Below, in pieces: positions 34,921-44,086 of a stretch of DNA of 64,000 nucleotides. Both the position numbers and the translations under genes were made by a program. Within the stretch, counting starts at the first letter, position 1; each line of letters opens with the position of its first letter. A model generated the notes under the pieces. It was given only the letters and a program-made list of their open reading frames with translations. It had not been told where the DNA came from and did not search any database. The stretch is taken from contig NZ_WJIC01000017.1 of the NCBI RefSeq assembly GCF_009649815.1, positions 81,810-145,809 on the forward strand, written 5' to 3'. The DNA is from Nocardia sp. SYP-A9097 (GTDB lineage: Bacteria; Actinomycetota; Actinomycetes; Mycobacteriales; Mycobacteriaceae).

Positions 34921-36023
34921 GACTTCGGACGAGGAAGCACCGCACAACGCTGGGCAGGTGTCTGGGCATCGCGGTGGTGGTACTGGTCGCCCTGACCGGG
35001 ACAGGATGTGGTTTCCGGCCTTCGGAGATCACGGTGCCCGGCTCCGGCGTCGACGGGCCAACCTACGACCTGCACATCCAGTTCGCCAATGTGCTCAACC
35101 TCCCGCCGGGGGCCAAAGTGCTCGCCGACGGTGTGCGGGTGGGCCAGTTGGCGGGTCTGCGACTGGTCGATCCGGTGCCGACCGCCTCGACCGCGGCGGG
35201 CCGACGGGGGTATGTGGTGGCCGATGTGGCCATTCGCTCGTCGGTGCGCTTGCCGGTGGGCACGACGGCCGCACTGCGACAGGAGACACCGCTGGGTGAT
35301 GTGCATATCGCGCTGAGCGTGCCCGTCGACGCGCCCGACTCCACGATGTCGCCGGGTGCGACGATTCCACTCGTCCAGACGGTCGAGTCGCCGCCCATCG
35401 AGGATATTTTCGCGGGGCTGTCCAGCTTCGTGGGCAGCGGTGCGGTGAGCGACTTCCAGCGCATAGTCACCCAGATGAACGGGATCCTGCCGCCGGATCC
35501 GAACGAAACCGCCCGTATCGCAGCGAAATTGGGGCTCGATATCACCGACCTCGGTGACCACTTGAACTCGGTGGACGCGCTGCTCGATGGTCTCGCCGCC
35601 ACCGGAGACGCCGGGCTGCGACAGAACCTGCCGATGCTCGACGAGCTGCTGACCCCCCACGGCGTGCAGCACACCGTGGACTCCATCAATGCCCAGATCG
35701 GTGTCATCTTCGTACTGACGGCGCTCGGTCCGGTCGCGCCGAGTCTGCTGTGGGTGGCGCCGGCCCTGCAATCGCTGGACCCCGCTGCGCGTGCGGTGGT
35801 GCCGATGCTGTTCGGCGCGCATCCGCTCGACGCGGATTCGCCGTCCACGATGAGCAAGGTGGTGGATCTCATTCAGAACAAGATCATTCCGTTCGTCGCG
35901 CAAGGCCCGAAAGTCAATGTGGTGGGGGTGACGGTCGGCCCGCAACCGGCCGCGTCGATATCTCCGCAGGAGCAGACCGGTCGCATAGTCGATACGCTGC
36001 GGATGATCGGGGTAGTTCGATGA
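34917..36023 (+). CDS. mceE: Mce family lipoprotein MceE (LprK-like)
   Basis: This is a 368-residue protein in ATGA overlap with mceD. A signal sequence ends in the lipobox LTGTGC (Cys31), so this is the lipid-anchored subunit usual at position five of mce operons. The MCE core is LPPGAKVLADGVRVGQLAG. Confidence 0.9.
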   Translation: MRLRTRKHRTTLGRCLGIAVVVLVALTGTGCGFRPSEITVPGSGVDGPTYDLHIQFANVLNLPPGAKVLADGVRVGQLAGLRLVDPVPTASTAAGRRGYVVADVAIRSSVRLPVGTTAALRQETPLGDVHIALSVPVDAPDSTMSPGATIPLVQTVESPPIEDIFAGLSSFVGSGAVSDFQRIVTQMNGILPPDPNETARIAAKLGLDITDLGDHLNSVDALLDGLAATGDAGLRQNLPMLDELLTPHGVQHTVDSINAQIGVIFVLTALGPVAPSLLWVAPALQSLDPAARAVVPMLFGAHPLDADSPSTMSKVVDLIQNKIIPFVAQGPKVNVVGVTVGPQPAASISPQEQTGRIVDTLRMIGVVR

Positions 36024-36976
36024 ATACCCGTGGCGTGGTATCACTTTCGGCTATCGCCGTGGTGCTGATACTCGGTGTCGCCTATATGGCGGTGGGCGTG
36101 CTCCACTTCGATCCCCGGCGCAGCTACATCGCCGCCGAGATGCGCTTGGACGACTCCGGCGGCCTGGGCGTGAATTCCCCGGTGCTGCTGGCGGGGGTTC
36201 AGGTCGGGCGCACCGAGGTGGTGACCAAGCAGGCCAAGGGCGTGCTGGTGCGATTGCGAATCGACAGCCGCTACCGAATTCCCTTGGCCAGCAACGTCCG
36301 CATCGAACAACTCTCGGCGCTCGGTGAACCGTATGTGCAGTTCTCCCCGATCCGCGATGCCGCACCGTTCATCGAGGACGGTCAGCTGATTCCGGCCGAC
36401 CGAATCCGGGCGCCGATGACCATCTCCGCCCTATCGGCCAAGCTTGTCGAACTGCTCGCGCAATTCGACCCCAAGGTGATCTCCAACCTGGTCGGCACCT
36501 TCGACCACGCGCTGGCCGGCACAGACCCCACCATGCAGGTCCTGCAGCGCTCGACCTCGCTGCTGGCCGCCACGCTGCTCAGCCGCACGCAATCGGTGCG
36601 TCAACTCTTCGACAATATCCAGACCCTCGGCGGCGACATCGACTGGCTGGGACCATCTCTGGCCGCGGCCGGACCCGAGTTCGGCGCATTCGGCACCACC
36701 CTGAACAAGATCGTCGCCTCAGGCTCCGCACTCGCCGAAAGCCGCCCGGTCACAGAGTATTTCACCGGCGACGGTCTGGTTCCCTTCCTGCGCAATGTCA
36801 CCGCGCTTATCGAACGTATCGGCCCCGCCGCCGCTCAACTGGCCCCGGTACTCCAGCCGGTGGTTGCCGACGCGGTGAACCGGACTCCGGCGCTCGACCT
36901 CAGCACCCTTATCGGCCAAGCGCTCCAGGGCGTCGAGCCGGACGGCACCCTCAATTTCCGGATCACCGTCAAATAG
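36020..36976 (+). CDS. mceF: Mce family protein MceF
   Basis: This is a 318-residue protein in ATGA overlap with mceE. It has an N-terminal anchor (LSAIAVVLILGVAYMAVGV) and MCE core LGVNSPVLLAGVQVGRTEVV, and completes the six-subunit set. It is shorter than many MceF proteins, lacking a long C-terminal tail. Confidence 0.9.
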   Translation: MNTRGVVSLSAIAVVLILGVAYMAVGVLHFDPRRSYIAAEMRLDDSGGLGVNSPVLLAGVQVGRTEVVTKQAKGVLVRLRIDSRYRIPLASNVRIEQLSALGEPYVQFSPIRDAAPFIEDGQLIPADRIRAPMTISALSAKLVELLAQFDPKVISNLVGTFDHALAGTDPTMQVLQRSTSLLAATLLSRTQSVRQLFDNIQTLGGDIDWLGPSLAAAGPEFGAFGTTLNKIVASGSALAESRPVTEYFTGDGLVPFLRNVTALIERIGPAAAQLAPVLQPVVADAVNRTPALDLSTLIGQALQGVEPDGTLNFRITVK

Positions 36977-37016
36977 ACGACCGCACAAAATGATCGAATC
37001 CGCGTTAGGACAGCAC

Positions 37017-37619
37017 ATGGCAACCAAAACAGACAACGACGTCGAAGTGACAACGGCGGCCATCGATCCCGAAAAGCCCACCCCCGGTTTGGCCGAGCGC
37101 ACCGTGTCGCTTCGCCTGTCCACGATCCTGACCGCGTTGGCCCTGGTGGCGTTGCTCGTCGCGACGGCTGTCTTCGCGGCGATGTACATATCGGCCGAAT
37201 CCAAACTCTCCGAACGTGATTCGTCAGCAGCCGCCGACCGCCACGCCGCCGAGATCGCCTCGAATTACGCGGTGGGAGCCTCGACGATCGACTACCGCGA
37301 CACCAAAGCATGGCTGTCCCGCCTGCAATCGGGCACCACCGCACAGCTGTCCGCGAAATTCGACGCCACCGCACCCCAACTCGAACAGATCTTGCAACCC
37401 CTGCAATGGACATCCAAAGCAACCCCGCTCTCGGCGACAGTAACCTCCGAATCAGGCGGAATCTACAAGGTCAACGCCTACCTCAACGTCAGCTCGACCA
37501 GCGCCCAAACCCCCGACGGCGCCCAAACCACTGTTACCTATTCCCTGACCATCGACCGCAACGCCGAGTGGAAGATCACCGACGTCGGCGGCTTGCAGAA
37601 CGCTCTGCCCTCGAAGTAG
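37017..37619 (+). CDS. Mce-associated membrane protein (Mam type)
   Basis: This is a 200-residue protein. The start at 37017 is preferred, with AGGA 6 bp upstream. A cytoplasmic acidic N-terminus is followed by one membrane segment (LSTILTALALVALLVATAVF) and a C-terminal NTF2/Mam-like domain ending WKITDVGGLQNALPSK. Such proteins follow mce operons and stabilise the complex. It begins 40 bp after mceF. Confidence 0.85.
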   Translation: MATKTDNDVEVTTAAIDPEKPTPGLAERTVSLRLSTILTALALVALLVATAVFAAMYISAESKLSERDSSAAADRHAAEIASNYAVGASTIDYRDTKAWLSRLQSGTTAQLSAKFDATAPQLEQILQPLQWTSKATPLSATVTSESGGIYKVNAYLNVSSTSAQTPDGAQTTVTYSLTIDRNAEWKITDVGGLQNALPSK

Positions 37620-37670
37620 TCCCTCGCTGCGAACTTCGCGCGTGCCGGGTCGCCTCGGGAACTCCTCGAG

Positions 37671-37913
37671 ATGTTCGGTCATCTCGAATGGGACAACCCG
37701 CAGCACCGAATCAGCTGCGGCAGAGCGACATTCGATTGCGTGTGCGGCACACGGCTCGATGATGCCGAGGCCGCTGCGGCACACCAAATCGGTGATCACT
37801 TGCAGATCCTGCGCCGACACAACCGTGCCGCGTGCTCGAGGGAGTTGATCGATCTGGTTGCCGAGCGGGCCCCGGAGCGCTGGGTGTGGTGGCGCACCGC
37901 GCCGACCGGTTGA
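37671..37913 (+). CDS. Possible small zinc-binding protein
   Basis: This is an 80-residue ORF in an otherwise empty 380-bp gap. The segment DCVCGTRLDDAEAAAAHQIG, followed by DHLQILRRHN, gives a C-x-C-x(13)-H-x(3)-H pattern that could bind zinc. There is no clear ribosome site. I recognise no family and treat it as tentative. Confidence 0.35.
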   Translation: MFGHLEWDNPQHRISCGRATFDCVCGTRLDDAEAAAAHQIGDHLQILRRHNRAACSRELIDLVAERAPERWVWWRTAPTG

Positions 37914-37997
37914 TGTTCACCTGCGGACTTCAGAGCCGGACGGCCGATTCCGTGCTGAGGAGAAGGATTTCGTATGGTCGTTCGCGCAGAGCGGGGG

Positions 37998-38864
37998 TTA
38001 AGCGTGAAGGAACTTGGCGATGGTCGCGGCGACGAACGGATCGTTGAGGTATCCGCTGATCCCGTGGTGGTTGGAGGTTGTGTTGCTGACTTTCTCGTAG
38101 TTCTCGATGGGTGGTTCGAGCGGGAACCAGTCCTGGTCGAGGGGGCGGAGCGCGACGATGTCGGCCTTGTCGTAGGCGTTGAACCAGTGGTCGGTATCGC
38201 GGGGGTGCGTGAGCGGGGTGTGCAGTCGTGTACGTATCGCGGAGATGCCGAGTGGGGAGCCGAGGGTGATCAATCCGTGGCAGTGACCGTGGCGGTCGGC
38301 GGAGCGAAGTACGTTGTAGGACAAGACGGTTCCGAGGGAGTGGGCCACCAACACGAAGGGAGCGTCGTCGAGTTCGGCGAGCACGACTTTGTTGATGGCG
38401 CGCTGAACGGCGGTGTTGGTCAGGTAGAGCGAGACATCACGGACCCATCGATCGATCAGCTTGGTGTCGAGGTCGGGGATGCGGCTGAGTGCTCGTGTGC
38501 AGGCCAGGACCCATCCCCAGTTCTGTGGGTCGCGAGGAATTGTGGTGCCGAGTTCTGTGTGTATCTGGTCGTCGGTGAGGCCGGCGGTTTCGGTCAGTTC
38601 TTTCCATATGGCGCGTTGGGTGGTGGCGTAGTCCGACGGGCCGTCGTCGGCGGATCGGGCAGAAATGTCTGCGGGCAGGCTGTTTTCGACTTCGTCGACG
38701 AGTTGGGCGAGCAGGTCGCCGTAAAAGGCGAAGTGGACGTCGGTGAGGTCTGCGTCGATGTCTGCGTTGGTCAAGCCTTCCTTCAGGGCGCTGATCCACC
38801 GTGTGCGGAGTCCGACGGGGTCTTTGCCCTGTTGTGAACGGCCATGGACGAGAACCACTTTCAT
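37998..38864 (-). CDS. Alpha/beta serine hydrolase encoded with a caspase-like protease
   Basis: This is a 288-residue protein starting MKVVLVHGRSQQGKDPVG. VLVHGR is the oxyanion strand and LVAHSLGTVLSYNVL carries the nucleophile Ser. The C-terminal half (LITLGSPLG) is typical of lipase/PGAP1-like hydrolases. There is no signal peptide, so it acts in the cytoplasm. The ATG is 2 bp after the stop of the caspase-like gene (TGA-CC-ATG), so the two are translationally coupled. Such a pair could be a defence or self-killing effector module; that role is inference. Confidence 0.7.
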   Translation of the reverse strand: MKVVLVHGRSQQGKDPVGLRTRWISALKEGLTNADIDADLTDVHFAFYGDLLAQLVDEVENSLPADISARSADDGPSDYATTQRAIWKELTETAGLTDDQIHTELGTTIPRDPQNWGWVLACTRALSRIPDLDTKLIDRWVRDVSLYLTNTAVQRAINKVVLAELDDAPFVLVAHSLGTVLSYNVLRSADRHGHCHGLITLGSPLGISAIRTRLHTPLTHPRDTDHWFNAYDKADIVALRPLDQDWFPLEPPIENYEKVSNTTSNHHGISGYLNDPFVAATIAKFLHA

Positions 38865-38866
38865 GG

Positions 38867-40705
38867 TCAGAAGTCTTCCATGAGTATTGCGGCGGCCATC
38901 TCGACTCCGGCAGGTTCGAGAGTGGTGAATAGTGCGGGGATCAGGTGGCGAGCGAGGTCCTGGTGGTACAACCTGGCAACAGGCGGGTCATCGGCTAGGA
39001 GCAGCCATCCGCGGGTCATCAACGGCATCAGCGGATGCACCAAACGCTGTCGGATGTCACCGAGGATTTCAAACTGTTCCGATGGGAAGGTCCGGCTGGT
39101 CAGCAGGGCGAGGTCGAAGGATATGAGGAAGCTTCTACGTGCCGCGTAATACTGACCCAACCGGAGTCGTCGCTGTAGTCGTTGCTCGGCCGCGCCATAG
39201 GCGCTGATTGTGTCGGAAACGATGAAGTTGGTCGCATGCATTGGACCTGATGTGGAGCCGCCCCTGACGCGCCTTTCGAATCTCAGCGCCGAGGCTGCTT
39301 TTTCCAGGTCGCCATCTTGCGCTGCGAGGATGGCCTCCACCATCGCGGTACGGTCCGAGCCATAGCGGTATTGACCCTCGGTTCTGTATTCGAGCGCATC
39401 GACGCGTCCGTGGCGGGCGACAACGGTAATGGTGGTACCGGGCGCCAGTACGAGCACGGTACCCGTGCCATCGGTGAATTGGACGATGGCGCTGCCGGGG
39501 GTGCGATGCCACTCTGCTGCGGGAACTAGCTCCATCCAGCTGGAGTTCTCGTCGCGGCCCCGGTCGGCGAGTTCCCACCCGAGTGCACTGATTGAGTCGA
39601 TTCCGGTGCCGCACATACTGACGATGACTGATTCCGTTTCGTTGTGGCGCGGATCGGGATCCAGAATTTCCCCGCCGGTGCGGAAGTCGTCGTGCATTTG
39701 GGCGCTGCGTGCCTCGATGGTGCGTCCCTGGGCGGCATCGAAGTTTTTGTAACCACGTAGTGATCGCCGCATTCTGAAAGCCGCCAGCATGTTCCGCCAC
39801 AGATTGCGGTGGCTGGTCACGTCGCCGGAGTGGTTGGCGGAAAGATGAGGGCTTGATCCGCCGTGGTCGGCGTCGACGGTAGCGAAGAACTGGGGTAGGG
39901 CCGTTTCGGCGCGGATTTGAGGCCGCTGGTCGAGGGTGATCCGGATCGTGGCGGAATGGTCGACCACGGCGTCGATTAGAGGCTGTTTGAGCCCGCGGGA
40001 GGTCAAGACCGGCACGTTTGGCGTGGTTGTGTCGCATAGGGCGGGATAGGTTGTGGCGTCGATGTATTCGATGATGTCGCGGGGTGGCTGGGCGACGAGG
40101 TTCAGCAGGCAGTGGGTGAAGATTCCGTAGCCGGGTTGGTCAGTGGTTGGTTTGACCTCGTATGCTTCTTTGCCGGGGCTGGTCGCGAAGTATGTATCGA
40201 TGTCGGCGTCGTCGGCTCGTGTGTCCTGGTTCAGCGGGAACACGCCGAGCCCGGTCAGATTGAATGGTCGGCGGGCGCTAGTGCGGCACGCGTCGGAGAT
40301 GAGCACGACATGCTTGATGCCGGCACTGCGAGCGTATTCGGCGGTGAGCAGCATGTTGATCGCTTCGGCGGGGTCGCTCGCGGCATCTGAGAGCAGCCAG
40401 GTTTCGGTGCCTGCGGTAAGTACGACGCCGTGGCCAGCGAAGTAGATGAGCAGTTGGTTGTACTGCTGAGTGTTTACCAGATCGCGAATGGATTCGAAGA
40501 TCGCACGTCGGGTGACCGGAGTTCGGTCGCTGTCGGTGTGTAGCGCGGTGTCGCAGCCTTGAGCTTGGGCCCATGCGGCGACGGCGCTCGCTCCTGATGC
40601 TGCTGCTTTCAATATGGGCAGCGTCTGCACGCGGTCTACGCCGATACACACTGCTGCCCGCCGGTATCCGTTCAAGACCGTTGCCACCAATTGAGTTTGC
40701 TGCAT
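38867..40705 (-). CDS. Caspase/metacaspase-family (C14) protease with unknown C-terminal region
   Basis: This is a 612-residue protein. The p20-like domain covers about residues 15-190: RRAAVCIGVDRV starts the first strand, IYFAGHGVVL supplies catalytic His92 and LISDACRTSA catalytic Cys140. TYFATSPGKEAYE and GIFTHCLLNLV complete the caspase fold. The roughly 340-residue C-terminal part has no family I recognise. The start ATG 40705 is chosen at the beginning of caspase homology; the frame stays open about 75 codons further upstream in low-complexity sequence. Bacterial caspase-like proteins often act in antiphage or programmed-death systems. Confidence 0.75.
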   Translation of the reverse strand: MQQTQLVATVLNGYRRAAVCIGVDRVQTLPILKAAASGASAVAAWAQAQGCDTALHTDSDRTPVTRRAIFESIRDLVNTQQYNQLLIYFAGHGVVLTAGTETWLLSDAASDPAEAINMLLTAEYARSAGIKHVVLISDACRTSARRPFNLTGLGVFPLNQDTRADDADIDTYFATSPGKEAYEVKPTTDQPGYGIFTHCLLNLVAQPPRDIIEYIDATTYPALCDTTTPNVPVLTSRGLKQPLIDAVVDHSATIRITLDQRPQIRAETALPQFFATVDADHGGSSPHLSANHSGDVTSHRNLWRNMLAAFRMRRSLRGYKNFDAAQGRTIEARSAQMHDDFRTGGEILDPDPRHNETESVIVSMCGTGIDSISALGWELADRGRDENSSWMELVPAAEWHRTPGSAIVQFTDGTGTVLVLAPGTTITVVARHGRVDALEYRTEGQYRYGSDRTAMVEAILAAQDGDLEKAASALRFERRVRGGSTSGPMHATNFIVSDTISAYGAAEQRLQRRLRLGQYYAARRSFLISFDLALLTSRTFPSEQFEILGDIRQRLVHPLMPLMTRGWLLLADDPPVARLYHQDLARHLIPALFTTLEPAGVEMAAAILMEDF

Positions 40706-41393
40706 TGTCCGCCGAGTGCGCAGCGCTTCGGGCAGGAGCGTGAGCCCGGCTCTGAGTTTCGAGTGGGCTAATTTGCCGTCGCGTAACTTGGTCAGCGATC
40801 TCCCGCCCGAAGGGGGACCGCCTTGGGCAGAGCGACCCCCCGACGACGGCAAGAAGTACCCGTCATGGGAACCCGGCATGCGGTTGCGCGTCCCCGAGTC
40901 GAACAGTAACCAGAAATGTGCCAGATGCACACCCCTGCTGAGGTGTGTGGCACTGACGGTCGGTCATCATGCGCATAAGGTCACCGGCCATCCCGGTCGG
41001 CGGCATCGGACCCCGATCGGTTCGGAAAACGGGCAGGCGCGCTGCCGCTGCTGACTACCGCAGCACCCGTTGCGGCGCAACATCTCTGGCGATCGGCGGC
41101 GGTGCGCGACTAGCTTGATTGGAAGGCGATCCCGGTGAAGTACAGTTCTGTGGCTCGGCAGGTGCCGGCACCGGCCCTGGAGTGAGAGATCGTCGTCGCA
41201 TGGCGAGGACACCGATGCGTCGGCGGAGATGTTCACCGCAGTACGGGTCGTCAGTGGCGGCCTTATAGGAGCTCTTCTCGTCGCGGCGTAGTGAGGCCAC
41301 TGTCGGGCGGGTGAGCAGCTGGCGCCGAAGGCCGCGTTACGAGCCCGATGAGCTTAGGGAGGCTGGGGCGGTTACCCTGTCCCGCAACGAGTT
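40706..41393. other. 690-bp stretch without a supportable gene
   Basis: The stretch is upstream of the caspase gene and downstream of the hydrolase at 41394. It holds a hairpin at 40918-40953 (outer arms GTGCC / GGCAC, inner arms CACACC / GGTGTG) and a C/G-rich inverted patch near 40797-40815. A short minus-strand ORF at 41055-41300 contains a YCGEHLRRRIGVLAMRR stretch but no recognisable domain. It probably contains the promoter of the caspase/hydrolase pair. Confidence 0.4.
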
Positions 41394-42389
41394 TCAGGCG
41401 TGATCGAGTTCGGGCTCCGGCTGGGGAGCGAAATGGGTGCGCACGGCGTCGCGGAACCAGCGTTCGCGTGATCGCAGGGCGCGCCTGCTCACCTCGGCGG
41501 TGGGGACGATGCGGTCGAATCCGTGCCAGCAGCCCGGATGGATCTCGAATTCCACGGGCACGCCCGCGGCACGCAATCCCTCCACATAGTCGACGGTCTC
41601 GTCGCGGAAGGGTTCCAGCTCGCCGACGTAGGTGAATGTCGGTGGCAGACCGCGCAGGTCGGTTGCGCGCGCGGGGGCGGCATAGATGGGCACGTCGTCG
41701 TCGGTCCGGCCTCGGCCCAGGTACAACTGCCAGGCCGCGCGCAGCGAGGCGCTGTTCGCCAGCGGTGCGTCGTTGTCGGTGGCCGATTCGGTGTTCATTC
41801 GATCGTCGAGCATGGGATAGATCGGCATCTGGAATGCGATATTGACCTCGCCGCGGTCGCGCGCGAGCAGCGTCAGCGCGGCGGTCAGTCCGCCGCCCGC
41901 GCTCTCACCGGCCACCGCGAGTTGATCGTCACGGATACCGAGTCGAATTGCGTTGTCGCGCAACCACAATAGTGCGATGTATGCGTCGTCCAGCGCTGCC
42001 GGATAGGGGAGTTCAGTGCTGAGGCGATAGTCGGGCGCGACAATCACGCATCCGGCGGTGCCGATCAGTCGGCGAAAGCAGCGTGCGTCCTGCTCGGGAC
42101 GTCCGAGCGCGTATCCGCCGCCGTGCAGCCACAGCAGCCCGGTCGCCGCGGTCACCGGCGCGGTGGGGCTGTAGACCAGAACCCGCAGCCGGGAGCCCTC
42201 CGGCCTGTCGATCCAGACTTCCTCGACCCGCAAGCCGCGTGGTGTCCTGCGATAGGCGAGATCCATGATGTGGCCGAGAGCAAGGCTGCCCCGTCGTAGA
42301 CGGCTCGGACTGGAGCGTGGTAGGAGCCGTCGTAGCCACACGCCCGCAGGGCGCAGTTGGGGGTCGATCATATTGTCCCGGATCTTCAT
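41394..42389 (-). CDS. Hormone-sensitive-lipase-type alpha/beta hydrolase
   Basis: This is a 331-residue protein starting MKIRDNMIDPQLRPAGVW with GGAAAGG upstream. LLWLHGGGYALGRPEQD is the HGGG oxyanion motif, VAGESAGGGLTA the nucleophile elbow and PGCWHGFDRI holds the catalytic His. The HSL family includes mycobacterial LipN-like esterases and steroid-ester hydrolases. A GGACA-N2-TGTAC site lies 52 bp upstream. Confidence 0.85.
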   Translation of the reverse strand: MKIRDNMIDPQLRPAGVWLRRLLPRSSPSRLRRGSLALGHIMDLAYRRTPRGLRVEEVWIDRPEGSRLRVLVYSPTAPVTAATGLLWLHGGGYALGRPEQDARCFRRLIGTAGCVIVAPDYRLSTELPYPAALDDAYIALLWLRDNAIRLGIRDDQLAVAGESAGGGLTAALTLLARDRGEVNIAFQMPIYPMLDDRMNTESATDNDAPLANSASLRAAWQLYLGRGRTDDDVPIYAAPARATDLRGLPPTFTYVGELEPFRDETVDYVEGLRAAGVPVEFEIHPGCWHGFDRIVPTAEVSRRALRSRERWFRDAVRTHFAPQPEPELDHA

Positions 42390-42440
42390 TATGTGCCTTT
42401 CCCCAGGTCGCGGCGACGTTATCACAACGGGTATGCCTGT

Positions 42441-42452
42441 GGACATGTGTAC
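42441..42452. promoter_or_regulatory. Operator GGACATGTGTAC upstream of HSL-type hydrolase
   Basis: One mismatch from GGACATGTGTCC found before cyp51. A weaker second copy ATACAACTGTCC lies at 42489-42500. Confidence 0.5.
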
Positions 42453-42698
42453 AGCTGCTGAGGTGAAATGCCGTCTGTAATAGTATCCATACAACTGTCC
42501 TAATCTTTGTTCGAGTGAGGACGCCCACGGCTTACGTGATCACCCAACTGCCAGGTTTCGAAGTCGCCTTCAGTGATTTTCGAAGTCCTGTTCAGTGGGC
42601 CGTGATCAGCCGCGGGGTGGACAAAGTGATCACCCGGCCGTCCATGACCGCAACTCCCGGTGTTCTCCTACACCGGCACCCGCGCATTCGATCTGCGC

Positions 42699-42880
42699 TC
42701 ACGCGGACGGGTCGGCCCACGTGTAGCCCTTGAGTATCGCGGTGAATGTGCTTGGTGCGCACGCGGTCTCGACAGTTTTGCGCAGTTCGGCGGCGAAGGC
42801 GGGGTACGGCTGACGTATTTGAAGATCTGCGGAAGTAGCGGGGAGTCGAGCTGAGCGGGTCGGGGCGCGCAATCCTCGAA
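42699..42880 (-). pseudogene. Degenerate remnant, partly DUF385-like
   Basis: Reading leftwards from 42880, one frame encodes PRPAQLDSPLLPQIFKY, clearly similar to PRPKQLDSPVLPKMFKV in the intact DUF385 gene at 57890. A different frame then reads AFAAELRKTVETACAPSTF, continues for about ten residues and stops at 42699. This looks like a frameshifted or rearranged relic. The rest of 42495-42913 has GTGATCAC-containing repeats but no gene I can support. Confidence 0.45.
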
Positions 42881-42913
42881 AAGGGGGCGGGATGCGGTGA
42901 CCGATGGGTTCGA

Positions 42914-44086
42914 TCAGTCCAGGGCGATGCCGAGTTCGGTGGCGAAGGTTTTGATCATGTGCTGGACGCCGATTTCGTTGCGGCCGATGATCATGTGGTC
43001 GTGCTGGCCCTGGCGGACACCTTCCCCGCATTGGGGCAGCATGGCGAAGTCTTCGTCGCGGACCGCTGCGTGGACCTGGTCGTAGATGGTGTCGTAGACG
43101 GCGCGTTGGTCGTCGGTGGTGGCGGGGATCTTGGACATCCAGCTGTGTCGGACGGTGCACCTGGTGGGGGCGCCTGCGGGCAGCATGTCGAGTACCTCCA
43201 CGCCGACCGGGCTGTTGGCCAAGATCAGGTTGGGATAGATCCAGTAGATGACGCCCATGTTCATCAGTGGATTCCAGTCACCGGCGGGGTCGGTGTCGAG
43301 GTTGGTGATCCAGTTGAAGGGAAATCCCATCCGGTGGTGTCGGCCGAATCCGTCGTGCGTAGAGGTGTTGGCGACGGTGTTCTGTCCGATCAGGCTCTGT
43401 CCGTGGACGAACGGAAAGTGATAGCTCTCGGCGAAGGCTTCCAGCGCGCCTTTCCAGCTGACCTCGGAGACGAATTCGCGGTCGTCGTGATAGCCGTAGG
43501 AGGCGTAGTCCAATTGTGCTAGTTCCGGGCCCATCGCTCCGAGGTGGTCATCGATGTCGATCGCGCCGTCGGCCGACAGCACCGCCCATATGAAGCCGTG
43601 GCGTTCCTGGCTGGGCAGTTCGACCAGGCCGTAGTCGGCGCGGTCGATCCCGGTGAAACCTTCCTTGCCCGGCATACCGGCCAGCTCGCCGGTGTTGCGG
43701 TAGGTCCAGGCGTGATAGGGGCAGGTGAAGCGGGTGGCGTTGCCGGACCCGCACGCTGGTTGCGCGCCGCGGTGGCGGCAGTAGTTCAGCAGGACGTGTG
43801 CGGTTCCGGCGCGGTCGCGAGTGATCAGCAGCGAATCGTTCAGTACCTGGCGCACGACGTAGTCGTTGGGTTCGGGGATCCGGGCGCTGGGCAAGATCGC
43901 TAGCGGGGTGCGGCGCAGGATCTGTGATTCCTCGACCTCGGTGATCTTCGGATCCCGGTAATAGTGCAACGGCACGCGCAGGGGAGATTCGGCCATATCG
44001 GTGGTGCGGTCCAGGACCAGGCGCAACGCGCGTCGGGTCAGATCATCGGTCAGTCCGGCGGTGCATGGGACGGTGTGAACGGTCAT
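42914..44086 (-). CDS. Rieske non-haem iron oxygenase, alpha subunit
   Basis: This is a 390-residue protein starting at ATG 44086. CRHRGAQPACGSGN and TCPYHAWTY give the Rieske C-x-H...C-x2-H ligands. EAFAESYHFPFVHGQS and later residues supply the 2-His-1-carboxylate iron site. The family covers ring-hydroxylating oxygenases and some steroid and choline-type monooxygenases. Reductase and ferredoxin partners are not adjacent; the small ferredoxin at 46511 is a P450-type one. Confidence 0.85.
   Translation of the reverse strand: MTVHTVPCTAGLTDDLTRRALRLVLDRTTDMAESPLRVPLHYYRDPKITEVEESQILRRTPLAILPSARIPEPNDYVVRQVLNDSLLITRDRAGTAHVLLNYCRHRGAQPACGSGNATRFTCPYHAWTYRNTGELAGMPGKEGFTGIDRADYGLVELPSQERHGFIWAVLSADGAIDIDDHLGAMGPELAQLDYASYGYHDDREFVSEVSWKGALEAFAESYHFPFVHGQSLIGQNTVANTSTHDGFGRHHRMGFPFNWITNLDTDPAGDWNPLMNMGVIYWIYPNLILANSPVGVEVLDMLPAGAPTRCTVRHSWMSKIPATTDDQRAVYDTIYDQVHAAVRDEDFAMLPQCGEGVRQGQHDHMIIGRNEIGVQHMIKTFATELGIALD

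Noticed and set aside
42541..42640. GTGATCAC-containing repeat stretch considered as an insertion-sequence scar
   Set aside because: The palindromes are suggestive but no transposase frame or matching inverted ends are visible here.
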